DNA of 8,856 bases from Actinomycetota bacterium (GTDB lineage Bacteria > Actinomycetota > Actinomycetes > S36-B12 > UBA10799), in the NCBI GenBank assembly GCA_003452655.1, contig DMNR01000335.1, forward strand, positions 28,149 through 37,004. The letters are read 5' to 3'. How positions within the stretch are numbered: position 1 is the stretch's first letter; each line of letters starts with the position of its first letter. The notes beneath the pieces were generated by a model, which saw only the letters and a program-made list of their open reading frames with translations, searched no databases and had not been told where the DNA came from. Positions 1-5,437 of the stretch are shown in pieces. The position numbers and the translations under genes are program-made.

Positions 1-2777
1 GTTGGCGTCGGCGTTGTTCCCACGGTGATCGACAACGGTTGGCTAGCAGTGGCCGACAACGAATCGGTGGCAGTGACAGTGAAGTTGAACGACCCCGCAG
101 CGGTTGGTGTCCCGACAATTTCTCCGGAGTGTTGTTCCAGTGACAGACCGGTGGGCAGCTCGCCCGAGGTCACGGCCCACGCGTCCGGACCAACACCACC
201 GCTGGTTGCCAACTGCTGGGAATAGGCGGTGCTCACGGTTCCGTTGGGCACTGAGGTTGTCGTAACCGTCAGTGCCGAGTTGATCGTAAATGTCAGGTCC
301 TTGGTGGCCGTCGTTGTGAGGCTGTCGGTGACTTCGGCCGTGAACGTGAAGGTTCCAGTGTCTGTTGGGGTGCCCGAGAGTAGGCCAGCTGAGTTGACAG
401 ATAGCCCTCCCGGCAGTGATCCGGAACTGCTCCAGGTGTTGGGTCCGATCCCGCCTGCTGAGCTCAACTGCAGGCTGTACGAGGAGCCTAGGGCGCCCTC
501 AGCCAGCGGGGAACTAGTGGTGACGGAAAGTGGCTCGGCGATCGTGATCGACAGCGGTGCCAGCGCGGTCGAAGCGTCCACGCCGGTGACCTCCACCACG
601 AAGTTGAATGTGTCGGCAACAGTTGGAGTCCCGGAGATCTCGCCGGTCGTGGAGTTAAGCGCTAACCCGGGTGGGAGCGCGCCGGAGTCGATTGCCCAGC
701 CCGTCGCCCCGCCTCCGCCGCTTGAGGTGAGGGTCTGCGAGTAGGCCACCGACTCCGAACCGTCTGGCAACGATGACGTTGTGATCGCGATGCCGGTGTC
801 GATGGTCAGAGATAGGGGCTTGGTGGCCGTGTGACCGTCATCGTCGCTGACCTCAACCGTGAAGTTGTACGTTCCAGAGGAGGATGCCGGGGGAGTGCCT
901 TGTAGTTCACCTCCTGGTGCAAGCGTCAGACCGGTGCCAGCAAGTGATGAACCCGTGGCCAAGGCCCACGTGTACGGGGTCACCCCGCCGCTCGCTTGGA
1001 GTTGTTGGGAGTAAGCAACGGTCTCTGTGCCGTCCGCCAGCGACGTTGTCGTCACAGTGAGTGGAGTCTGCACCGGGGTGATGGTCACTGAACCATCACC
1101 GGTTACCGAACCATTGCTGTAGGAGGTGTTGGAGGCGATAGCCGTTCCGGCCGGCCCGATTCCGCTCGATCCACCGCCGCCAGCGCCGCCGATGCCGCTG
1201 CCCGTTGCGTGGTCACCAGCGCCACCGCCGCCACCACCGAAGAGGCCGCCACCGCCACCGGCACCCGGCCCACTTGGTGCGGTCGATGCGGAGGAGCCAC
1301 CCATGCCACCACTGCCTTCGGTGCCAGCGGAACCCTTGGTGCCGTGGCTGAACGCAGCAGCGTTACCGCCGGCCCCGCCAGCGGTGGCGGACCCGCCTTT
1401 GCCTGGTCCGCCGACGCCGATCCAGGAGTCATTCGTGCCATCGCCAGCCGTTGGGGCGCCGCCAGCACCGCCGCTATGCGACTTGCTGCCTCGGACTTCG
1501 CCTCCGCCGCCACCACCGGCAACGACAACGCGCGCGGTGGCAGGACAGTTCAGTGTTGCTGCGCAATCGCCAATGCGAATGTCGGAAGCGCCGCCACCGC
1601 CGTTGTAGGCGCCGAGGTGGTTGCCGCTACTGCCGCCTGCTTGGCCTGCGTTGGCACCGCCGTTGAAGCCGCCGGTCTGCGGAGATCCGCCCGCGGGCGT
1701 ACATCCGACATTCACTTGGAGCGTCGAGCCAGGTGTCACCGCGACTGTCGAGGTAGTGGTCCCGCCGTGGCCGCCCGCTTGACCGCCACCCTGGGCACCC
1801 TTGAGTTTGATTGTGACGTGCGTCGCCCAATCGGGGACTTGGTAATCCTCGGGCGCGCCAGTGCAGGTGAATGTTGGCGACGGGGGTGTTGGCGGGTTGT
1901 ACACGAGGATGTTGTCGGCGCCGGTGTCACTATTTCCCAGGTACACCGTGTCGGAATCATTGATTGCGACGCCTTGTGGTGCAACTGATCCGGTGAGCGT
2001 GAGCGCGGGGTCTGCAGTGGTCTGCTTGGGGTTATAGACCAAAGCGTTCGCGCCGTAGCCGTTTGCAACGTAGACGCGTCCGGCCGAATTGACTGCCACG
2101 CCCTGCGGGTTGTTGAGGCCTGTCAGTGTTCTTGAATCGTCGGGAGTAGTCGCCCCGCTGTCGAAGACCTGGACGGTCGAGCCACCCTGATTTGAGACGT
2201 AGATGTTGTCGTTTCTGTCAACGGCAACTGCGTTGGCCTTTGTCAGACCCGTCAACGTCTTTGCCGGGTTCGGCGTTGTGGCTCCGGCATCGAACACCAT
2301 CACAGTGGTGTCGAGGCCGGAGGAGGCGAAGACCGTTCCGGTTGAGTCGACTGCCACCCCGAATGGAGTTGAGACGCCGGTCAGCGTCCTGACAAGTGAA
2401 GGACTGGTCGGCGTCGATACGTCGTAGACGAGCACATTGCTGGCGAACGCGTTGGCAATGTAGAGCAGTCCTGTGCTGTCGAATGCCACCGCCCGCGGAT
2501 GGTTCAGTCCGGTGATCTCCATCGAGGGCGTTGGGCTGGTGTGCCCAGGTTCAACGACTGAAACGGTGGACCCACGGCTACCGGCGACGTACAGGTTCCC
2601 GAGACCTGCTCCGACTGGGTTCACCGCGAGCCCCTGGGGGGACGTGACGCCGGTGATGGTGCCATCGGGTTCCTGAGCACTTGCCGGTGTGGCGGCCACC
2701 GCGAGGCTGACTGCTGCCAGTGAGGCAGCTGCGGTGATGCTGGCGGCTTTGCGGAGCCAAGGGGAGCGAATCGTCAC
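1..2777 (-). CDS. Secreted NHL-propeller / glycine-rich / tandem Ig-like protein, C-terminus outside window
   Basis: Reading the - strand from GTG at 2777 gives 925 codons with no stop; the frame leaves the window at base 3. I do not recognise a named gene. Residues 1-34 form a signal peptide (basic start, Ala/Leu-rich core, cleavage after A-S-A). Residues about 41-294 hold six NHL-like blades, each with a P-x-G/A-V-A-V-(D/N) strand followed by a (L/V)Y(V/I)(A/S)N strand. Residues about 303-570 are glycine-rich, resembling the bacterial/ALK-type Gly_rich families (GGGGASDIR, then RVVVAGGGGGG). Residues 573-919 are four He_PIG-type Ig repeats. The start is fixed by in-frame TGA codons upstream with no other start between; GAGGAG lies 12 bases ahead, a rather long spacing. 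Inference: an exported adhesin or ligand-binding surface protein. Its anchor, if any, is beyond the left edge. It is divergent from the division cluster and probably functionally unrelated to it. Confidence 0.88.
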   Translation of the reverse strand, partial: MTIRSPWLRKAASITAAASLAAVSLAVAATPASAQEPDGTITGVTSPQGLAVNPVGAGLGNLYVAGSRGSTVSVVEPGHTSPTPSMEITGLNHPRAVAFDSTGLLYIANAFASNVLVYDVSTPTSPSLVRTLTGVSTPFGVAVDSTGTVFASSGLDTTVMVFDAGATTPNPAKTLTGLTKANAVAVDRNDNIYVSNQGGSTVQVFDSGATTPDDSRTLTGLNNPQGVAVNSAGRVYVANGYGANALVYNPKQTTADPALTLTGSVAPQGVAINDSDTVYLGNSDTGADNILVYNPPTPPSPTFTCTGAPEDYQVPDWATHVTIKLKGAQGGGQAGGHGGTTTSTVAVTPGSTLQVNVGCTPAGGSPQTGGFNGGANAGQAGGSSGNHLGAYNGGGGASDIRIGDCAATLNCPATARVVVAGGGGGGEVRGSKSHSGGAGGAPTAGDGTNDSWIGVGGPGKGGSATAGGAGGNAAAFSHGTKGSAGTEGSGGMGGSSASTAPSGPGAGGGGGLFGGGGGGAGDHATGSGIGGAGGGGSSGIGPAGTAIASNTSYSNGSVTGDGSVTITPVQTPLTVTTTSLADGTETVAYSQQLQASGGVTPYTWALATGSSLAGTGLTLAPGGELQGTPPASSSGTYNFTVEVSDDDGHTATKPLSLTIDTGIAITTSSLPDGSESVAYSQTLTSSGGGGATGWAIDSGALPPGLALNSTTGEISGTPTVADTFNFVVEVTGVDASTALAPLSITIAEPLSVTTSSPLAEGALGSSYSLQLSSAGGIGPNTWSSSGSLPGGLSVNSAGLLSGTPTDTGTFTFTAEVTDSLTTTATKDLTFTINSALTVTTTSVPNGTVSTAYSQQLATSGGVGPDAWAVTSGELPTGLSLEQHSGEIVGTPTAAGSFNFTVTATDSLSATASQPLSITVGTTPTP
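21..1061 (-). repeat. Four tandem Ig-like (He_PIG-type) repeats
   Basis: Four repeats of about 83-88 residues occupy residues 573-660, 663-747, 750-832 and 837-919 of the secreted protein. Each runs from L.VTT.SL(A/P)(D/N)G.....YS..L..SGG, through a W....G.LP.GL.L core and a SGTP strand, to a F(N/T)F(T/V)(V/A)EV(T/S)D-like end. This is the putative Ig fold (He_PIG) common in bacterial surface proteins. More repeats may follow outside the window. Confidence 0.8.
1068..1871 (-). other. Glycine-rich domain with four cysteines
   Basis: Residues about 303-570 of the secreted protein begin with F-T-C-T-G and a V-T-I-K-L-K-G-A-Q-G-G strand, typical of the entry to bacterial glycine-rich domains, and continue with long Gly/Ala/Ser runs. 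The GGGGASDIR and RVVVAGGGGGG motifs match the Gly_rich family pattern. Cysteines sit at 305, 359, 405 and 411. The high Gly (GGC/GGT) content makes the complementary strand read as Pro/Ala-rich ORFs, which are not genes. Confidence 0.7.
1896..2657 (-). repeat. Six NHL-type beta-propeller blades (protein repeat)
   Basis: Six blades of about 40-45 residues begin near residues 42, 89, 133, 176, 219 and 262 of the secreted protein. Each starts with a 'TLTG(L/V)..P.G' turn, goes through VAV(D/N) and (V/L/I)Y(V/L)(A/S/G)N strands, and ends with (V/L)(V/Q)V(F/Y)(D/N). Six blades would close a complete propeller, a fold used for protein, glycan or ligand binding and occasionally for lyase activity. 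I see no catalytic signature. The DNA copies are diverged. Confidence 0.75.
2676..2777 (-). other. Sec signal peptide of the secreted mosaic protein
   Basis: The first 34 residues have two to three basic residues (R4, R9, K10), a hydrophobic Ala/Leu/Val/Ile core at about 11-29, and T-P-A-S-A ahead of Q35, a good signal peptidase I site. There is no lipobox cysteine, so it is not a lipoprotein. Confidence 0.85.
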
Positions 2778-2787
2778 GGCGTCAGTG

Positions 2788-2815
2788 ATCTCCTCGAACT
2801 TGCGGGCGAACCCGC
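2788..2815 (-). promoter_or_regulatory. 5' leader of the secreted-protein gene: hairpin and Shine-Dalgarno
   Basis: On the - strand a perfect 5-bp stem GCGGG/CCCGC with a TTCG loop (2802-2815) sits six bases ahead of GAGGAG (2790-2795), the only ribosome-binding sequence before the GTG at 2777. The hairpin may simply keep the site open or stabilise the mRNA; no function can be assigned. I could not find a convincing promoter for this gene in the gap. Confidence 0.4.
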
Positions 2816-2928
2816 TTTGGTTGTTGCGCTGAGTTCATCACACGATCGCCATGTTTTGCATGTTGGAGGTGTCGCCCGAGAGGAGGGATTCAAGTTCGGC
2901 GACGGAGGGTGATGAGGGGATAGAAAGG

Positions 2929-2934
2929 TATGTT
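2929..2934 (+). promoter_or_regulatory. Possible -10 box of the mraZ promoter
   Basis: TATGTT fits the TANNNT pattern of actinobacterial housekeeping promoters and lies 77 bases before the mraZ start codon. A start site about seven bases downstream would fall at the front of the triple TGG repeat, so a bound repressor would cover the initial transcript. No good -35 hexamer is seen at the right spacing, so this is tentative. Confidence 0.3.
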
Positions 2935-2944
2935 CGGGTTGAAA

Positions 2945-2970
2945 GTGGAGGAAAATGGAGTAGGGTGGCG
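2945..2970 (+). promoter_or_regulatory. Candidate MraZ operator: three direct repeats at 10-bp spacing
   Basis: GTGGAG, ATGGAG and GTGGCG start at 2945, 2955 and 2965, so TGG recurs exactly once per helical turn. MraZ proteins are known to bind upstream of their own gene to short TGG-core direct repeats separated by about five bases, using a ring-like oligomer. The position, 42 bases ahead of the mraZ start, fits autoregulation of the whole cluster. Binding itself is inferred from pattern and location. Confidence 0.7.
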
Positions 2971-2996
2971 GCCACAGACATCGAGCGAACTGCCGT

Positions 2997-3004
2997 GGGG
3001 AGGT
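2997..3004 (+). promoter_or_regulatory. mraZ Shine-Dalgarno that decides its start
   Basis: GGGGAGGT lies 7 bases ahead of GTG 3012 (8 bases measured from GGAGG). An in-frame GTG at 3003 overlaps this site and cannot be served by it, so 3012 is the better start; it also yields the family's usual M-F-L-G-T N-terminus. Confidence 0.8.
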
Positions 3005-3011
3005 GGGTCAC

Positions 3012-3443
3012 GTGTTTTTGGGTACCCACTCACCGAAGCTGGACGACAAGGGTCGGCTCGTCTTGCCGGCGAAGTTCCGGGATGGTTTGGCCGAAGGTGT
3101 TGTGCTGAGTAAGGGTCAGGACCGGTCAGTCGTCGTGTGGCCAGTCGCCGAATTCGCCGACTACGCGGGGAGAATTCGCGAGGCCTCTCGTTCTGACGCC
3201 CGCGCTCGCGCTTACTCGCGGGTCTTGTTTTCCGCCGCTTCCGACGAGACGCCCGACAAGCAGGGGCGCATCAGCGTGCCCGCGGCACTGCGGGAGTACG
3301 CGGGATTGGATCGCGACTGCATCGTTGTGGGCAATCACGCCACGGTGGAGATCTGGAACCCCACCGCGTGGGACGAGTACCTCGCGGCGCAAGAACCTGA
3401 GTTCGCCGACGTCTCCCAGGAGGTGGTGCCGGGGTTGTTCTAG
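3012..3443 (+). CDS. mraZ: Transcriptional regulator MraZ
   Basis: The 143-residue protein has the usual MraZ length and two SpoVT/AbrB-like half-domains. The first carries D-D-K-G-R at 11-15 followed by L-x-L-P-A-K-F-R; the second carries D-K-Q-G-R at 82-86 followed by I-S-V-P-A-A-L-R. These D-x-x-x-R loops are the family's DNA-contact signature. MraZ is a nucleoid-associated regulator that forms ring oligomers, binds repeats before its own gene and controls the division and wall cluster; RsmH is known to counter it in E. coli. I place the start at GTG 3012, because it gives MFLGT and has a strong Shine-Dalgarno, rather than at GTG 3003. A triple repeat suited to it lies just upstream, suggesting autoregulation. 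It is first in the cluster and 234 bases from rsmH. Confidence 0.96.
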   Translation: MFLGTHSPKLDDKGRLVLPAKFRDGLAEGVVLSKGQDRSVVVWPVAEFADYAGRIREASRSDARARAYSRVLFSAASDETPDKQGRISVPAALREYAGLDRDCIVVGNHATVEIWNPTAWDEYLAAQEPEFADVSQEVVPGLF

Positions 3444-3484
3444 GGCTTCCTAGCTGCCAATGCTGCAGATCGAACAGTGTGGAC

Positions 3485-3598
3485 TCAGGCCCCTGGCCGG
3501 GCGTCAACGCTGTGCGAGTCACCTTCCCCGGTCTCGCACGGCAAAGAAGCTTCCGGTGTTCTTCCCCAACACCGGAACAGGCGCGGACGGGGACCTGA
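3485..3598 (+). ncRNA. Candidate cis-regulatory leader RNA of rsmH (mraW-motif-like), twin CUUCCCC hairpins
   Basis: The 234-base gap between mraZ and rsmH contains two strong hairpins. The first pairs 3509-3518 with 3533-3542 (10 bp, one U.G) and has CTTCCCC at 3523-3529 in its apex. The second pairs 3551-3560 with 3568-3577 (10 bp, perfect) and its 7-base loop is exactly CTTCCCC. A possible closing helix pairs 3485-3493 with 3589-3598 (9 bp, A3593 bulged), which would make a three-way junction. An 'mraW RNA motif' is known from actinobacterial rsmH (mraW) leaders, and from memory it shows a conserved pyrimidine/CUUCCCC element; I cannot check the match here. No U-run follows, so it is not a classic terminator. 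A role in controlling the downstream operon is inferred. Confidence 0.65.
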
Positions 3599-3666
3599 CT
3601 TCAACACTGGCCAATCAGACCCCTACTAGCGACTACGGATTCTCGACAGCACGATTCGACGAAGGC

Positions 3667-3673
3667 AGGAGGT
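3667..3673 (+). promoter_or_regulatory. Strong Shine-Dalgarno of rsmH
   Basis: AGGAGGT, close to the ideal anti-16S match, ends four bases before the ATG at 3678. The strength of this site and the long leader indicate that rsmH begins translation on its own rather than by coupling to mraZ. Confidence 0.8.
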
Positions 3674-3677
3674 CACG

Positions 3678-4622
3678 ATGCATGTTCCGGTGCTCCTTGA
3701 CCGCTGCATTGAGTTGCTTGGTCCGGCGCTGAGCGCGCCAGACGCGATCTTGGTGGATGCGACCCTTGGCCTCGGAGGCCACAGCGAAGCCTTCTTGTCG
3801 ACCTTCTCGGACCTGACCCTGGTTGGGGTCGATCGCGACCCGATTGCACTCGTCAAGGCTGGCGAACGACTCGCAAAATTCGGCGATCGGTTCGTCCCTC
3901 GCGCAGGAGAGCACGAGAATCTGGCCTCCCTGTTGGCAACGGTCAATGGCGGTCGAATCAACGCGATCCTGTTTGATCTGGGCGTTTCCAGCATGCAGCT
4001 CGATGAGCCATCGCGCGGATTCTCGTACTCCCGCGATGCTCCGCTCGACATGCGAATGAACCCGCAGGACGAACTCAACGCGGCGCAGATTGTCAATACC
4101 TACAGCGAAGCCGAACTAGTTGGGGTGCTGCGGGACTTCGGCGAAGAACGCAGCGCGCGGCGAATTGCCAAAGCGATCATCGCTGCCCGGAACAACGCGC
4201 CAATCACCTCCACCGCCGAACTGGCAGAGCTCGTCCGGGACGCAATTCCGCAAGCGGCCAAGCGCACCGGTGGGCATCCGGCAAAGCGAACTTTTCAGGC
4301 ATTGCGCATCGAAATCAACCGGGAAATTCAAGGGTTGCCTGCGGCATTGGATGCTGCGTTGGGTGCGCTGGTCGTGGGTGGTCGAATTGCCGTCATCTCG
4401 TACCACTCGCTTGAAGATCGCATCGTGAAGCGGCGGTTTGCGGCGGATTCGAAAGAAACCAGCCCCATTCGGCTGCCCGTGATTCCTGACGACGCGCGGC
4501 CTTCGTTACACCTGCTAACCCGGGGTGCAGAGGTACCGTCTGACCTGGAGATTTCCGAAAATCCGCGCGCGGCATCCGCAAAGCTGCGCGCCGCGGAACG
4601 GGTGAGGGGGGATGCGGCGTGA
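3678..4622 (+). CDS. rsmH: 16S rRNA (cytosine(1402)-N4)-methyltransferase RsmH
   Basis: This 314-residue protein has the full RsmH (MraW) length. It N4-methylates C1402 in the decoding centre of 16S rRNA using S-adenosylmethionine. The SAM-binding motif V-D-A-T-L-G-L-G-G-H-S is at 26-36, with G-V-D-R-D-P at 50-55 after the second strand. Other family signatures are F-D-L-G-V-S-S-M-Q-L-D (99-109), R-G-F-S-Y with L-D-M-R-M (113-127), H-P-A-K-R-T-F-Q-A-L-R-I-E-I-N (200-214), S-Y-H-S-L-E-D-R-I-V-K (241-251) and a C-terminal N-P-R-A-A-S-A-K-L-R (295-304). The start is ATG 3678, behind AGGAGGT. Its TGA overlaps the GTG of the next gene by four bases, so the two are probably co-translated. Nothing appears missing. 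Confidence 0.97.
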   Translation: MHVPVLLDRCIELLGPALSAPDAILVDATLGLGGHSEAFLSTFSDLTLVGVDRDPIALVKAGERLAKFGDRFVPRAGEHENLASLLATVNGGRINAILFDLGVSSMQLDEPSRGFSYSRDAPLDMRMNPQDELNAAQIVNTYSEAELVGVLRDFGEERSARRIAKAIIAARNNAPITSTAELAELVRDAIPQAAKRTGGHPAKRTFQALRIEINREIQGLPAALDAALGALVVGGRIAVISYHSLEDRIVKRRFAADSKETSPIRLPVIPDDARPSLHLLTRGAEVPSDLEISENPRAASAKLRAAERVRGDAA

Positions 4623-5437
4623 CTGTTGTACCTCACGACGGCATCTCCACCCGTCGACTCCGCGAATCTGCCGGAGCAATCCGCTCCCGCGTCGGTTCTC
4701 GGTTGGTTCGGCCAAGCGGGCGCCGCGATCAGGGATCGTCCGCCCAAAGCTCGGCAGATGAGTCACTCGAGACGGCGCAGTCGTCTGGGGCAGCAGCGTT
4801 GCCCACAGGCGCATTCGGCATCAACCTGGGTGCGATTTCGCCGACGGTAGGTGTCAATTCACTTCGTTTGGTGCTTTCTGGACGTCGAGTCAGGCTCAGC
4901 AATGGCGCCTTCGTGATGCTTGTTCTTGGACTCTTGACCACGATCTTGGTGGCATTGCTGCTGCTCAATACCGCGCTTGCGGAGAACAGCTTCCAACTCA
5001 ATGGCATCCGCCAGTCCGCGCGTGAACTGACCGTGCGCGAGCAGGTCCTGTCCGGCCAGCTAGCCGCTGCCGAATCTCCGATCGGGCTTGAGAAGCGCGC
5101 GAAGGAACTCGGCATGGTCGCGGGCGGAAGCCCAGTGTTCTTGCGCCTTTCTGACGGTAAAGTCCTGGGTCAGTCGAGCCCTGCTGAAGCGCCACCGGCG
5201 CCTGCGAAACCGAAGAAGCCGAAGGTTCTCCCCGACCAGGGCCAGTTCGCTGGGGAGTTCCCGGTTAGTCCAGGCACACTCGCCGGTGAGAATCCCATGG
5301 GCGCAACGAGTGGAACCTTTGGTGGTGAGTCGCCGGTCACGACCGTTCCAGGCGTGGCAACACAGCTTCAAGGTGAGGTCCCGATTCCCGCGGGTGGCGA
5401 GCAGCCACTTGGGGTCGTACGGGGGACAACGCGTTGA
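4619..5437 (+). CDS. ftsL: FtsL-like divisome membrane protein with Pro/Gly-rich C-terminal tail
   Basis: The 272-residue protein has a cytoplasmic, Ser/Arg-rich N-terminus (1-95), one membrane segment (about 97-119) and a short helical, coiled-coil-prone stretch (about 123-155). It ends this core with L-E-K-R-A-K-E-L-G-M (157-166) and F-L-R-L-S-D-G-K-V (174-182), the pattern of actinobacterial FtsL/FtsB-like proteins between rsmH and ftsI. FtsL works with FtsB and FtsQ to recruit and activate the septal synthase. The odd part is the tail, about residues 185-272: a Pro/Ala/Lys linker, then four G-E-x-P units, outside the cell by topology. FtsL is usually much shorter (about 100-200 residues). 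GTG 4619 overlaps the rsmH stop as GTGA and has AGGGGG eight bases upstream. The name rests on topology, motif and position; sequence in this family is weakly conserved. Confidence 0.8.
   Translation: MTVVPHDGISTRRLRESAGAIRSRVGSRLVRPSGRRDQGSSAQSSADESLETAQSSGAAALPTGAFGINLGAISPTVGVNSLRLVLSGRRVRLSNGAFVMLVLGLLTTILVALLLLNTALAENSFQLNGIRQSARELTVREQVLSGQLAAAESPIGLEKRAKELGMVAGGSPVFLRLSDGKVLGQSSPAEAPPAPAKPKKPKVLPDQGQFAGEFPVSPGTLAGENPMGATSGTFGGESPVTTVPGVATQLQGEVPIPAGGEQPLGVVRGTTR
5246..5386 (+). repeat. Four G-E-x-P units in the FtsL-like tail
   Basis: The heptads FAGEFPV (210-216), LAGENPM (221-227), FGGESPV (234-240) and LQGEVPI (250-256) repeat a hydrophobic-x-G-E-x-P-hydrophobic pattern at spacings of 11, 13 and 16 residues. 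They lie in a Gly/Pro/Thr-rich extracytoplasmic tail of low complexity. Function is unknown; a flexible wall-spanning or partner-binding segment is possible. Confidence 0.6.

Noticed and set aside
1200..1560. Dense GGC/GGT-type short repeats as a possible nucleotide repeat array or CRISPR.
   Set aside because: The repeats are irregular glycine codons inside an open frame; there are no constant repeats with unique spacers.
229..1988. Several long + strand ORFs (229-744, 1126-1608, 1209-1988) and a - strand ORF at 1103-1528 in another frame.
   Set aside because: They are compositional shadows of the 925-codon - strand gene. The Pro/Ala-rich products are the complement of its Gly-rich and Thr/Ser-rich codons and show no domain, while the real frame has a signal peptide and recognisable repeats.
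3003..3011. GTG at 3003 as mraZ start.
   Set aside because: It overlaps the Shine-Dalgarno, adds three residues not seen in the family, and leaves the M-F-L-G-T start at 3012 unexplained.
2778..3011. A tRNA, small RNA gene or convincing -35/-10 pair for the divergent secreted-protein gene.
   Set aside because: No cloverleaf or terminator-like structure is seen, and candidate hexamers on the - strand do not reach acceptable spacing.
3551..3577. The perfect hairpin as a rho-independent terminator of mraZ.
   Set aside because: The 3' side is followed by CAGGCGCGG with no U-run, and the loop and neighbouring hairpin match a leader RNA. Attenuation is still possible but not shown.
3460..3732. 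A 90-codon + strand ORF across the mraZ-rsmH gap.
   Set aside because: It runs 55 bases into rsmH in another frame, has no ribosome binding site and no recognisable domain, and the structured RNA explains the region better.
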